Source of the DNA: Candidatus Woesearchaeota archaeon
GTDB taxonomy: Archaea > Nanobdellota > Nanobdellia > Woesearchaeales > UBA119
Assembly: GCA_030156615.1 (NCBI GenBank)
Contig: JASGME010000006.1
Span: 1-51,166 of the forward strand
DNA: 51,166 bases
Reading direction: 5' to 3'
Shown here piece by piece: positions 24,303 to 32,803 of the stretch. The position numbers and the translations under genes are program-made. The notes below the pieces were generated by a model that made no database searches, was not told where the DNA came from, and saw nothing but the letters and a program-made list of their open reading frames with translations. Each line of letters starts with the position of its first letter. Positions within the stretch are counted from its first letter, which is position 1.

Positions 24303-25202
24303 ATGGCATATACTGAAATTAAAGAAAAGGGCAGGAAGAAGTATTATTATAGAGTTAAATCCATAAGGGTTGATTCTAAAGTAAAGAAAAAAAGAGTTTA
24401 TCTTGGAGTCAATCTAAACAAGTGGGAACTTTCAGAAAAAGAAAAGCAAGCAGATAAAGAGCTAATGTTGCTAACTTCTCTTCTAACTGAAAAAGAGATA
24501 AAAGAACTTGAAGAAATAAAAAGGCATTATCTTAAAGAACCAAGAGAAAACTGGGAAAATCGCTATGAGGCTTTCTGCTCATTATTTACATATAACTCAA
24601 CAGCGATAGAGGGCAATACTTTAACACTGCAGGAAACGGCTATGCTTTTATTTGAAAAACAAGTTCCAAGAAAATCTTTAAGAGAGATCAATGAAGTTTT
24701 AAACCATAAAGAAGCCTTTGACTTTATACTAAAAACAAAAGAAGATATTTCTAAAAAACTTATATTGAAATTGCATGAAATTATTGTAAAAAATACTTTA
24801 AAACCGGAATTTGAGAAACAGATAGGCAAATATAGAGAAGTTCAGGTTTATATCAGGGGAGCAGAATGGATTCCTCCAAGACCAGAAGAAGTGCCAAAAG
24901 AAATGAAAGCTTTGCTTACATGGTACTCTAAAAACAAAAGAAAACTACATCCATTAGTCCTAGCAAGTTATTTTCATTCTGCATTTGAGGGGATACACCC
25001 CTTTGTTGATGGAAATGGCAGGGTCGGAAGGCTTTTAATGAATTTTATCTTGTATAAAAATAACTATCCTATGATAAACATTCCAAATGCAAAAAAACAT
25101 TTATATTATAAAGTGTTGGAAGAAGCGCAACTAAAAGGAAATTTAAGGCCTTTTCTGGATTTTCTTATGAAATTATTGAAAGAAGAAAAAATAAGATTTT
25201 AA
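24303..25202 (+). CDS. Fic-domain AMP transferase
   Basis: A 299-residue Fic/DOC protein, predicted to transfer AMP (or another nucleotide part) to a target protein hydroxyl. The catalytic loop is 'HPFVDGNGRVGRLL' (near residue 238). An inhibitory motif fitting [S/T]xxxE[G/N] is present N-terminally as 'STAIEGN' (near 99), making it a class II, self-inhibited Fic. The first 55 residues are basic with a strand pattern (KKYYYRVKSIR) and might bind nucleic acid. It stands alone after tRNA-Pro with its own operator-like promoter. Confidence 0.9.
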   Translation: MAYTEIKEKGRKKYYYRVKSIRVDSKVKKKRVYLGVNLNKWELSEKEKQADKELMLLTSLLTEKEIKELEEIKRHYLKEPRENWENRYEAFCSLFTYNSTAIEGNTLTLQETAMLLFEKQVPRKSLREINEVLNHKEAFDFILKTKEDISKKLILKLHEIIVKNTLKPEFEKQIGKYREVQVYIRGAEWIPPRPEEVPKEMKALLTWYSKNKRKLHPLVLASYFHSAFEGIHPFVDGNGRVGRLLMNFILYKNNYPMINIPNAKKHLYYKVLEEAQLKGNLRPFLDFLMKLLKEEKIRF

Positions 25203-25405
25203 TAAGTCCACATCTCTTATTGCCATTAAGATGTTGTAGACGTAAAATTATCTCCAATCATGCTATTGATTTTTGACTTGGCGATAACAGAGATTTCCTG
25301 CTTAGGTAGATCCTTCTAAAGGAGATTTAAAAAATCATGTGGTTTTTCTAAATGCAGAAAGATTCATACAAGCAGTCTTAAAAAATGGATAAAATCTTTA
25401 AAAAT

Positions 25406-25798
25406 CTAACCTTTTTTGGTTTTTTTAAGAGCTCTCTCAAGGCTTCTTTGAATGTCTACAAAGTATTTCCCTTCCTCAACTTTGTATATGACTGGCTCGC
25501 CCTTGAAAAGCCTGACTAAATCAATCTCGTATTCGCCCGGCTTGGGAATCCTTATTGCTTCTAAATCAAGAACAACTGAGTTGTCTTTAAGCCTTTCTTC
25601 TCCTATCAGCTCAGAGATATCCTTTTCAATCTGATTCTTTTCTTTCTGGCTTAGATTATTGTGGATTTCTTTTAGTTCTTCCAGCCTTTCTTTTTTTATG
25701 TAGAAAAAAAGGCGAGAACCGCATACATCGCAGCCTTTTAATATCTGCTCAGAACCATCTTCAAATATCTTACCGCAATGAACGCATTGGTGTGGCAT
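25406..25798 (-). CDS. arvC: OapC/ArvC-family zinc-ribbon protein
   Basis: A 130-residue archaeal zinc-ribbon protein (DUF2072 type). Two CxxC pairs, 'CVHCG' and 'CDVCG', lie in the first 30 residues; the rest is a charged helix and a beta-rich end ('GEYEIDLVRLFKGEPVIY'). It is the last gene of arvA-arvB-arvC, and its ATG overlaps the arvB stop. In Haloferax the Arv/Oap proteins are linked to vesicle formation through the GTPase ArvA. Role of ArvC in the complex is not established. Confidence 0.82.
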   Translation of the reverse strand: MPHQCVHCGKIFEDGSEQILKGCDVCGSRLFFYIKKERLEELKEIHNNLSQKEKNQIEKDISELIGEERLKDNSVVLDLEAIRIPKPGEYEIDLVRLFKGEPVIYKVEEGKYFVDIQRSLERALKKTKKG

Positions 25799-26220
25799 TA
25801 TCTTTTTCTCCTGCTCTTTTTATTTGATGTGCTTTTACGAGAGGAATTCGAGGTATATATCTGAATCTTGTGCGGGTCTTTCTTTATTTCCTTTACAATA
25901 GAAGCAGGGCCGATTATTGTAAGGCCTTGGGAATCTCCAACGATTGCATTTATGAACTTTAGCTTTAATGCTGAAAACAGGTTTTTCTTTTCTTCAGAAT
26001 CGTTTGGATAGATTACTGCCAGCTCAATGCCTTTGAATTCCTTGTTTATCTCTTCCATCGTTGCCTTAATAAGCTCTGCCTCTTCTTCTTTCTTAAGCCT
26101 GCCCTGCAGGACTACAATCTTTTCTTCTTTTGCAAGATTGAGAAGCTTTCTTATCCTGCCAACTGACGAAAGGTTTGCTATTTCCGAATATGGAACGAAT
26201 TCTAGGGTTAACATTTTCAC
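25798..26220 (-). CDS. arvB: OapB/ArvB-family protein (DUF2073)
   Basis: A 140-residue protein of the archaeal DUF2073/ArvB family, always found next to the ArvA GTPase. It starts MKMLTLEFVPYSEIANLSS and has an alternating strand-helix pattern through 'EIKKDPHKIQIYTS', then a very basic tail of Ser, Lys and Arg. The tail may bind nucleic acid or membrane lipid heads. It overlaps arvA by ATGA and arvC by one base, so the three are translated as a unit. Confidence 0.82.
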   Translation of the reverse strand: MKMLTLEFVPYSEIANLSSVGRIRKLLNLAKEEKIVVLQGRLKKEEEAELIKATMEEINKEFKGIELAVIYPNDSEEKKNLFSALKLKFINAIVGDSQGLTIIGPASIVKEIKKDPHKIQIYTSNSSRKSTSNKKSRRKR

Positions 26221-26846
26221 ACTAGGTTGAATAGTTCTTCATAAAAATCTGCAATATTATCGCCGCGCTTTGCAGATATGCCTATTACTTTATATTGTGG
26301 AAAAGCAGATTCTATTTTACTAACATCTGCCTTTTTCAAATCAATCTTGTTGGCAACAATCAAGAGCGGGATTTTTCTTGCTTGAAGATTTCCAATGATT
26401 GTAAGATTTACTTGTGTATAAGGGTCTTTTGTAGCATCAAGAACAATTACTACTGCATCCATATTATCAAGCCATTTTATTGCTTCAATAACTCCTTTAG
26501 TGGCTTCCTTTGCTCTTTCTTTAGCATCATCTTCTTTAAGGCCATCCTTTAAGAAATCTTCATAATCTATTCTTGTGGCTATGCCCGGTGTATCTACGAG
26601 GTTGAAAGAGAGCTCTTTGTTCCCTGATTTTATATGAACCTCTTCTTTTATCTGAATTTCTCGGGTCTCATGAGGAACTTTTGAAACCGAGCCCATCTCC
26701 TCGCCGAGCCAGTCCTTACATATCCTGTTTGCCAGTGTTGTCTTTCCACCATTTGGAGGACCATAGAGACCGAGCTTGATATGCTTTTTCTTCTTGAACA
26801 GATTAGAGAATAATTTCCTCATCCATATTTTAAAACTAAAAGCCAT
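26217..26846 (-). CDS. arvA: ArvA/OapA Ras-like small GTPase
   Basis: A 209-residue Era/Ras-like GTPase. G1 'GPPNGGKTTLANR' (residues 29-41), G3 'DTPG', G4 'NKID' and G5 'SAKRG' are all clear. The N-terminal 20 residues (FKIWMRKLFSNLFKKKKH) form a short amphipathic, basic helix that could attach to membrane. Established: the homologous ArvA GTPase is needed for extracellular vesicle formation in Haloferax volcanii. First gene of the arvABC operon, with a divergent-free 47-bp gap to the MCM-like gene upstream. Confidence 0.85.
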   Translation of the reverse strand: MAFSFKIWMRKLFSNLFKKKKHIKLGLYGPPNGGKTTLANRICKDWLGEEMGSVSKVPHETREIQIKEEVHIKSGNKELSFNLVDTPGIATRIDYEDFLKDGLKEDDAKERAKEATKGVIEAIKWLDNMDAVVIVLDATKDPYTQVNLTIIGNLQARKIPLLIVANKIDLKKADVSKIESAFPQYKVIGISAKRGDNIADFYEELFNLV

Positions 26847-26893
26847 AGTTTTTGTTCTTTCTAATAGCTTTATAAATTTTTCTTTTCAGAGCA

Positions 26894-28063
26894 TTAAAGA
26901 AACATTATGCTTTTGAATAGTCTTATTGCTTCTTTTATATCTTCTTCAGAGACCGTTTTTGATAATCTCATTCTTGCAATTGCCTTTGCTATCCTAACGA
27001 CTCCTTTAACTTGTCTTAGCGATGGCTCAACTATCATATTGTCTCCATGCTCAAATAGTTCTCTTGCAAATTCCTTTACATAAGGGTCTAGTGAGCTTGG
27101 AAAATCTACATTTAATTCCCTTGCATATGCTATAAATTCCTTTATGAAATCTAAATCTTTTTGACTCAAAGGATTATCTTTTTCTCTTATTGAGGAGGCT
27201 GCGATCTCTGCAAACTTTTTTGCATCCGGCTTGAACATAACTGCAAGGATATGAAATCTTGAGAGAAGGGCAGAATCAAAAGGGATTTGTGTTTTGATTA
27301 GTCTTGGAGATTTGCCTAAAAGGACTTTGCCCTTTGGATTTGCTGTTGCTGCTAGGCATACATTTGCTGATAGTACTTTGTGCATATCTCCTTTGTCATA
27401 AGTGATAAAGCCTTTTTCCATTGCATTATAAAGCGCGCCTAAATCATCTTGTTTTATGAGGTTTAATTCATCTATTGCACATATGCCTCCGTTAGCCAAT
27501 GGGAGCAGGCCCTTTACTAGTTTTTTTCCTGAGAATGTCATTGATAGGCCTGCCTTGCTAATCCCTGAACCGAGTCCAAAACTTCCAATGGGGCTTAACT
27601 CGTAAGAGCTCCTGATTAATTCGGTTTTTCCTACTGCCGGGTCTCCTATAAGAAGGATATGTAGTCTTTCTGTTGAGAATAATTGAATCGCCAATATCTT
27701 TTTTATGTCCTCAAAGCCTATGATATTTGGTGCAATAAGAGAAGGAAACTTTTCTATTGCTTCTCTTGAAAATGCTTCAAAGGCTTTTCTTCTTGCAGCC
27801 CTCTCTATTTTTTGATTCAGGTATGAAATTCTTTCTTTTGTCTCTTCATCTTCTATCTTTTGCAATATTTGTGGGTATGAGAATTTAATAGATATAAATT
27901 GTGAAAGGCCGAGGTCTTGATGAAAAACAGATGCCTGATTCTTTTTAATGAGCTTTTTAACTTCATTAACTTCTTCCTCGGAAAGAAAAGGAATCAACGA
28001 CTGGAGCTCTTCCTTCTTCTTTGCTGATAAAGGAAGAATAGATTTTAATTTGCTTAGTTTCAT
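26894..28063 (-). CDS. MCM-like AAA+ ATPase lacking the N-terminal domain
   Basis: A 389-residue AAA+ ATPase whose core matches MCM helicases: 'IIGFEDIKKILAIQLF', Walker A 'GDPAVGKTELI', 'KKLVKGLLPLANGG', Walker B 'ICAIDELNLI', sensor 1 'AATANPKG' and arginine finger 'LLSRFHIL'. A C-terminal helical lid ('EPSLRQVKGVVRIAKAIARM') follows. The OB-fold and zinc domain of about 250 residues found in replicative MCM is missing; only a 110-residue helical region precedes the ATPase. So it is probably an accessory or divergent ATPase rather than the main helicase. Same strand as arvABC, 47 bp upstream of it. Confidence 0.82.
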   Translation of the reverse strand: MKLSKLKSILPLSAKKKEELQSLIPFLSEEEVNEVKKLIKKNQASVFHQDLGLSQFISIKFSYPQILQKIEDEETKERISYLNQKIERAARRKAFEAFSREAIEKFPSLIAPNIIGFEDIKKILAIQLFSTERLHILLIGDPAVGKTELIRSSYELSPIGSFGLGSGISKAGLSMTFSGKKLVKGLLPLANGGICAIDELNLIKQDDLGALYNAMEKGFITYDKGDMHKVLSANVCLAATANPKGKVLLGKSPRLIKTQIPFDSALLSRFHILAVMFKPDAKKFAEIAASSIREKDNPLSQKDLDFIKEFIAYARELNVDFPSSLDPYVKEFARELFEHGDNMIVEPSLRQVKGVVRIAKAIARMRLSKTVSEEDIKEAIRLFKSIMFL

Positions 28064-28108
28064 CTTGTTAAAGCATTATTTGTTATTTATTAAGTTTGGC
28101 TTTTGCTT

Positions 28109-29608
28109 TTATATTTCAATAGTGATTGCATAAAATGCATCTTCATTAGTTGTTTCCTCTGCATCAGGAATTTCATCAGCGTCTTGAACATAACCAACAA
28201 CTTCTCTTACATCTATTATCCATTCTTCTTTAACTTTATCAGTGCCGTCTGAAATCTCTGCATATACCTTTTTTTCTCCGGGATATGTGAAGGCAACTGT
28301 TATCGAGGTTTTATTTATTATCGGCTTGTCAAACCTGCTGAAATGCCATTCTATAGCTATTGCATCGTCATCAGGATCAGTGGCATTTATGAAGAATGTG
28401 ATTGGTTCATCAATATAGCTTTCGATGAGCTTTTTAGGAGATGCTTCAATTATTTCAGGAGGCCTGTTGTTATTTTCCAGCTTTATCCTCATTGAATGTG
28501 TTGCTTCGTATGAATTTTCTGCTTTAAATCTTAAATATGCAGTTTCAGTTATGCTCTCATTTTCAACTATGTAGCCTGGATTTATGATTAGGAAAGAGCC
28601 GACAAGCTCCGCATAATCAGGGCAATCACAGGTTAGCTCATACTCTTCATTTGCTGGTGTATCAATCTTGAACTCTTTTCTTTCTCCTTCCTTTATTTTT
28701 ATCTCATCAGGCATTGAGAAGAAAGGAGCATAGCTCTCTTTTACATTGAGCTGGATCAATTGAATTGAAGTTGATGCTCCATCAGATGCTATTAAAGAGA
28801 GAATCTGCCCATCGTGTTCTTTCTTGGCTTTGAAGCTCAATGGCATTATCTTCCCTTCTTCATTGAGCAGTTCATATTTGATGATACGGGAATCTGAATC
28901 TGTTACATTCAACGGAATAGTTATCTTTTCTCCTTCAAATGCAGTTATTTCTTTCAAGGGTTCATCAAACACAGGTGGGAGATTTGAGTTGATAACTTTT
29001 ATTTTTGTTCTTGTTGATGAGTTATTTAATGAAAATGTTATGTAATGGATTCTTGAACAGAGAGAAGGGAAAAATTTGCACCTCTTTTCATAGAAGTAGG
29101 GGGGCTGAACAAAATCATATGGAGGGGTCCAGATGAAGATTCCATCTTCAAATGATGCATTGTCAGGAAGATCTTTTGCTTCAATCTCAAAGTAGGAATT
29201 TGAATCTTTAAGAGAAACGCCAAACATAATCGTGCTTCCTTCAAAGGCAGATACTGATCTTGGGGCTTCTATGGATAAAGACTTTGGATTTTCTTCAATA
29301 ACGATGTTGATTGTTTTTACATATGATTGATTATCTGATGGATTTATTATTGTTACATTCGCGAGATAATTTCCTGCATCGCCTTCTGATGTTATCCAGA
29401 TGCCATCTGAATTAAAGGGCTCGGAAAAGATTATTTCATAGTCTTCTGAAGTGTTAATTCTTTTTTCAATGTTTAATGCAATGACTTCTCCTTCATATGC
29501 TTTGATGTAGTAATCGGCTTGGGCTGATTCTTCTGAACCTTGAAATAAGGTGTAAAAGATGCACAATATTGCTGCGATGACAATTATTGCGAAGATTGTT
29601 TTTTTCAT
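28109..29608 (-). CDS. secreted Ig/PKD-repeat surface protein
   Basis: A 499-residue surface protein. An N-terminal membrane helix (residues 4-22, 'TIFAIIVIAAILCIFYTLF') serves as signal or anchor. At least four Ig/cadherin-like repeats follow, each opening with a phrase such as 'SVSAFEGSTI', 'EITAFEGEKI', 'EIKIKEGERK', and a final PKD-like unit with 'ATDPDDDAIAIEWHF'. Three cysteine pairs may form disulfides. It lies nine bases after the stop of the lipoprotein gene, which has a similar Ig-like end, so the two are probably co-transcribed and may assemble together. Confidence 0.75.
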   Translation of the reverse strand: MKKTIFAIIVIAAILCIFYTLFQGSEESAQADYYIKAYEGEVIALNIEKRINTSEDYEIIFSEPFNSDGIWITSEGDAGNYLANVTIINPSDNQSYVKTINIVIEENPKSLSIEAPRSVSAFEGSTIMFGVSLKDSNSYFEIEAKDLPDNASFEDGIFIWTPPYDFVQPPYFYEKRCKFFPSLCSRIHYITFSLNNSSTRTKIKVINSNLPPVFDEPLKEITAFEGEKITIPLNVTDSDSRIIKYELLNEEGKIMPLSFKAKKEHDGQILSLIASDGASTSIQLIQLNVKESYAPFFSMPDEIKIKEGERKEFKIDTPANEEYELTCDCPDYAELVGSFLIINPGYIVENESITETAYLRFKAENSYEATHSMRIKLENNNRPPEIIEASPKKLIESYIDEPITFFINATDPDDDAIAIEWHFSRFDKPIINKTSITVAFTYPGEKKVYAEISDGTDKVKEEWIIDVREVVGYVQDADEIPDAEETTNEDAFYAITIEI

Positions 29609-29617
29609 TCTTTCACC

Positions 29618-30361
29618 TCATACTTTAAATATGTTTAACTGAAAGATATTTGAAATATCATCGTTTATTATGTTGATTGTAACCTCCTTTTCTACATGGC
29701 TGTCTTCATCTTTTGCATGTATTACGAGTTTATGAGCTCCAACATCATCTGATGTTGAGATATAGCTCAGGTTTGTTTTCCATCCGTCAATCCAATAATT
29801 AACAAAGTTTGAATCGGAATCATAGATGTAAAAGGGAAATGATATAGGTTCTCCCACTACTTTTATTACTTCTTCAGGAGCATATATCTTTGGAGGATTA
29901 TTTTGACTCTCAACATTGATTATATAGTTATAAACTTCTGTTTTGTCTTGACATTCAACCTCTATTATGCTTTCAATCTGATGCTGAAATTCATCTATCC
30001 TCAATGTTCCATTTTCTGATACAGGGGGATAATACTTAATAGGAGTTTCAACGCCATTGCAGAAAGCTCTAAAAGGCATTTGAATTGTTTGATTTGGCTG
30101 AACAGAGATATTGCTAAAGTTAATTAGTACTATGCTTGAAGCGGTCTCATTTCCAAGTATGCCAAGCTGTTCTAATCTGTCGTATATAAAAGTGTTTGAG
30201 AGATTTGCCTTGTTTGAGATGTTATCTATTATCTCAGATACTATATTAAAAGGATCTGAATCTGTGGTGCAACTGGTTAAAAGAGGTAAAATCAGGAATA
30301 ATGATGCGATAAAGAGCCAATTTTGCAATTGAGGATTTGTTTTGTTTGGTTTTGTTACCAT
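29618..30361 (-). CDS. Ig-like lipoprotein
   Basis: A 247-residue exported protein with a hydrophobic signal (about 15-30) ending in the lipobox LLTSC, so the cysteine near residue 31 is likely lipid-modified and holds the protein to the membrane. Two beta domains follow, the second Ig-like ('PPKIYAPEEVIKVVGEPISFPF', 'YDSDSNFVNYWI'). It is first of a two-gene unit with the larger Ig/PKD protein. The region resembles the FEGEKI-type repeats of that neighbour, hinting at shared origin. Confidence 0.7.
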   Translation of the reverse strand: MVTKPNKTNPQLQNWLFIASLFLILPLLTSCTTDSDPFNIVSEIIDNISNKANLSNTFIYDRLEQLGILGNETASSIVLINFSNISVQPNQTIQMPFRAFCNGVETPIKYYPPVSENGTLRIDEFQHQIESIIEVECQDKTEVYNYIINVESQNNPPKIYAPEEVIKVVGEPISFPFYIYDSDSNFVNYWIDGWKTNLSYISTSDDVGAHKLVIHAKDEDSHVEKEVTINIINDDISNIFQLNIFKV

Positions 30362-30456
30362 TGATAGATAATAAAAGAACTAGATATATAAAGTTTTTTA
30401 TTGTTTCTTTTGTTGGGGATTAAAAAAGAGTTAAATTTATAAATGTCATATTCTTT

Positions 30457-30470
30457 ATATCATTTGATAT
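30457..30470 (+). promoter_or_regulatory. palindromic operator of the first HTH-MNT gene
   Basis: ATATCA-TT-TGATAT, a perfect inverted repeat ending one base before the ATG. A TATA element (AATTTATAAAT, about 30434-30443) lies 28-36 bp upstream, so the mRNA should begin at or next to the ATG and the palindrome covers the initiation site. Confidence 0.55.
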
Positions 30471-31064
30471 ATGATATATGACAATACAGAATTGAGGATT
30501 TTAGAAAAGATCTGGCTAAAAGAGGGCATCCACAAGAGGGAACTATCAAAACAGCTTAAGCTTGGGATGCCTTCAATAGACTACGCTCTTAAAAAAATAG
30601 AAAGAATGTTGAAAAATAAAAGATCCGGGAATCAAATAAGATATTTTCTAGATTATTCAAAAGAGGATTTGACACCTTTAATTTATATGGTTGAGTATTC
30701 CAGAATGAACAAACTTCCTGCAAAAGTAAAACTTGCCATATACGATTTTTTAACAGAAATGAAAGAGAAACCAATAATTGTGGCTATTTTTGGTTCTTAT
30801 GCTAGAGGAGATTATACAAAAAACTCTGATATTGATGTTCTGCTTGTTTTTCAAAAATTAGAGAATGAAAAACAAATAGAAAATTGGGCAAATAGGGTAA
30901 GTATGAGAACCAACATTACTATAAATCCAGTTTACCTTAATTATGACACTTTCAGAGAATCTTTCCATGATTCAAGGAAAAAATTTTTTAAAAATCTCAA
31001 AAAAGATAAAATAATTATCGTGGGCATAGAATGGTGGAGACAACTAAAAAATGAGGAAGCCTGA
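30471..31064 (+). CDS. HTH-nucleotidyltransferase (MNT) protein 1
   Basis: A 197-residue protein with an N-terminal winged helix (residues 5-55, 'HKRELSKQLKLGMPSIDYAL') fused to a minimal nucleotidyltransferase. The family signature GSx10DxD appears as 'GSYARGDYTKNSDID' near residue 107. In MNT-HEPN systems the MNT protein is an antitoxin that AMPylates the HEPN RNase. The third acidic site is not clear here (the expected strand reads TNITINPVYL). Its end overlaps a small frameshifted ORF where the toxin would lie. Confidence 0.85.
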   Translation: MIYDNTELRILEKIWLKEGIHKRELSKQLKLGMPSIDYALKKIERMLKNKRSGNQIRYFLDYSKEDLTPLIYMVEYSRMNKLPAKVKLAIYDFLTEMKEKPIIVAIFGSYARGDYTKNSDIDVLLVFQKLENEKQIENWANRVSMRTNITINPVYLNYDTFRESFHDSRKKFFKNLKKDKIIIVGIEWWRQLKNEEA

Positions 31065-31161
31065 CTGGAAAATCTGGTTAAAAGATAAAAAAGAATGCAA
31101 GCATTGGTTAGACTATTATATAAAAAAAGAAATTCTTAGAAAAAGTTCAGAAGGAAGGTAA
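31051..31161 (+). pseudogene. small frameshifted partner of HTH-MNT 1
   Basis: A 36-codon ORF (MRKPDWKIWLKDKKECKHWL...) starts inside the end of the MNT gene, as a toxin gene would. At a run of seven A residues (near 31119) reading shifts by one frame and stays open and protein-like (FLEKVQKEGKSKFITID) until a TGA at 31235-31237. That TGA overlaps the ATG of the antiporter gene, the usual operon coupling, which argues the second frame was coding. One extra A or programmed slippage explains it. No HEPN RxxxxxH motif is visible, so family is open. Confidence 0.5.
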
Positions 31162-31233
31162 ATCAAAATTCATAACGATTGACACTTCTAAAAAAAGAAA
31201 AATAAATAAACTATCTTCTAAAGGAACGCAGAT

Positions 31234-32400
31234 ATGATAAATTTGTTCATTTTTTTAAGCATGATTTTCTTCTTTACCTTGCTAGTCGGCTGGCTTCTTG
31301 AGAAAGCAAGGATTCCTTGGGTTTTTGCATCTTTAATAATCGGACTCGGACTTGGCTTTTGGAATCCTTTTGTTGAGATTACTGAAACAGAGGGATTTGG
31401 ATTGCTTGCCGATTTAGGGATGTACTTTTTGCTGTTTATGATTGGTTATGAGGTTAGTCTCAAGAACATAAGGAAGAAGAGTGCTTTCTTATTTAAACTA
31501 ACATTCTTTGCAATTGTTTTTGAAGCAGTTTTTACAGGCATTTTTATTCATTTTTCTATGGGAACAACATGGATTATCTCTTTTGCTGTTTCCTTGTCTT
31601 TTGCTACAATAGGAGAAGAGGTAATCTTGCCAATTTTAGATGAATTTAAGCTGTCGAAGAAGAGAATAGGTCAAACAATGATAGATGTTGGGATCATTGA
31701 TGACATCTTTGATACTATTGTTTTAAGCATAGCTGTGATTCTTATAGGTATTCATTTTAATCAAGAGGTTGATTTGATAGGTATTGTTATTTCTTTTATT
31801 GGAATCTTTGCACTCACATCATTCTTGAATGAGATAAATAAAAAAGAGGGAAGATTCCAGCTTCACGATATTGAAAGGACATTCTTTCTTGCTATAGCAA
31901 TATTATTTTGTTTTATTGGCATAGGAAAGATTGGAGGCATAGAAGAACTTGGAGCTCTCTTTGCAGGGATAAGTGTGCATGCATTTATTCCAAAGAACAG
32001 GAGAAAGAACATTGAAGGCCAGTTAAAGGCTATTTCATACGGCTTCTTTATTCCAGTTTTCTTTGTTTCTATTTGTCTTGAATTAGACTTAGCATATGTT
32101 TCTAGTTCATGGATACTGGTACTTCTTTTGACATTAATAGCATTGGCTTCAAAGAGCTTTGGAAGTTGGCTTTCTGCAAGGAAGGAGCTCGGAAACAAAA
32201 ACAGCATACTCTTAGGGATAGGACTTTCCGCTAAGTTTAGCATGACTATTGTAATAACAAAGATGCTTTACGATAGTGCTTTGATAAGCTTAGAACTTTT
32301 TTCTTTGATTGTTGTGTCTGGTCTGATCTTCACAATAGGAATTTCACTTGTATTTCCTATATTAATAAAGAGATGGCTTCCTTTGAAAAGCAAAGAATAA
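31234..32400 (+). CDS. CPA2-type cation/proton antiporter
   Basis: A 388-residue membrane protein with 11-13 hydrophobic segments of the KefB/NapA (COG0475) type. The 'ASLIIGLGLG' region, a broken-helix region, and the ion-binding 'VGIIDDIFDTI' with paired aspartates near residue 160 are present. It probably exchanges Na+ or K+ for protons across the membrane. There is no C-terminal TrkA-N or KTN regulatory domain, which many relatives carry. Its start overlaps the frame-shifted end of the preceding small ORF. Confidence 0.9.
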   Translation: MINLFIFLSMIFFFTLLVGWLLEKARIPWVFASLIIGLGLGFWNPFVEITETEGFGLLADLGMYFLLFMIGYEVSLKNIRKKSAFLFKLTFFAIVFEAVFTGIFIHFSMGTTWIISFAVSLSFATIGEEVILPILDEFKLSKKRIGQTMIDVGIIDDIFDTIVLSIAVILIGIHFNQEVDLIGIVISFIGIFALTSFLNEINKKEGRFQLHDIERTFFLAIAILFCFIGIGKIGGIEELGALFAGISVHAFIPKNRRKNIEGQLKAISYGFFIPVFFVSICLELDLAYVSSSWILVLLLTLIALASKSFGSWLSARKELGNKNSILLGIGLSAKFSMTIVITKMLYDSALISLELFSLIVVSGLIFTIGISLVFPILIKRWLPLKSKE

Positions 32401-32428
32401 TAAGCAATGAGCAAGCAATAAGAAGAAT

Positions 32429-32776
32429 ATGAAACAGGCAATTGTTGTCAGGAAGGATTTGAAGATGAGCAAGGGGAAGTGCGCTGCTCAGGTAGCTCAT
32501 GGCGCTGTTGAGGCTAGTTTGGTGACTCTAAAAAGAGATAAAAGGCTTCTTGAGAGATGGAAGGAGGAAGGAATGAAAAAGGTTGTGCTTGGTGTTGCTG
32601 ATTTAAAAGAACTTCTTGAGCTAAAGAATCTTGCTGAAAAGTTAGGCATTGTACATTATCTTGTCAGGGATGCTGGAAAAACAGAGGTTCCTGCTGGAAC
32701 TGAAACTGCATTGGCAATAGGCCCTGATGAAGACGAGAAGATTGATTTGATTACTGGGAAGCTTAAAGCGCTATAA
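32429..32776 (+). CDS. pth2: peptidyl-tRNA hydrolase, Pth2
   Basis: A 115-residue archaeal/eukaryotic-type enzyme that frees tRNAs from stalled peptidyl-tRNA. Family motifs are plain: 'KQAIVVRKDLKMSKGKCAAQVAHGA' region with its lysines and His, 'DAGKTEVPAGTETALAIGP' near the end. Full length. It follows the antiporter by 28 bp and precedes the second HTH-MNT gene. Confidence 0.96.
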   Translation: MKQAIVVRKDLKMSKGKCAAQVAHGAVEASLVTLKRDKRLLERWKEEGMKKVVLGVADLKELLELKNLAEKLGIVHYLVRDAGKTEVPAGTETALAIGPDEDEKIDLITGKLKAL

Positions 32777-32803
32777 CCAGAATCAAAATATTTATATATT
32801 GCT

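Noticed and set aside
24229-25299. Similar phrases TTGGCGTTATCAG and TTGGCGATAACAG on either side of fic
   Set aside because: The match is short and imperfect, and I cannot show it is a target-site duplication or attachment site.
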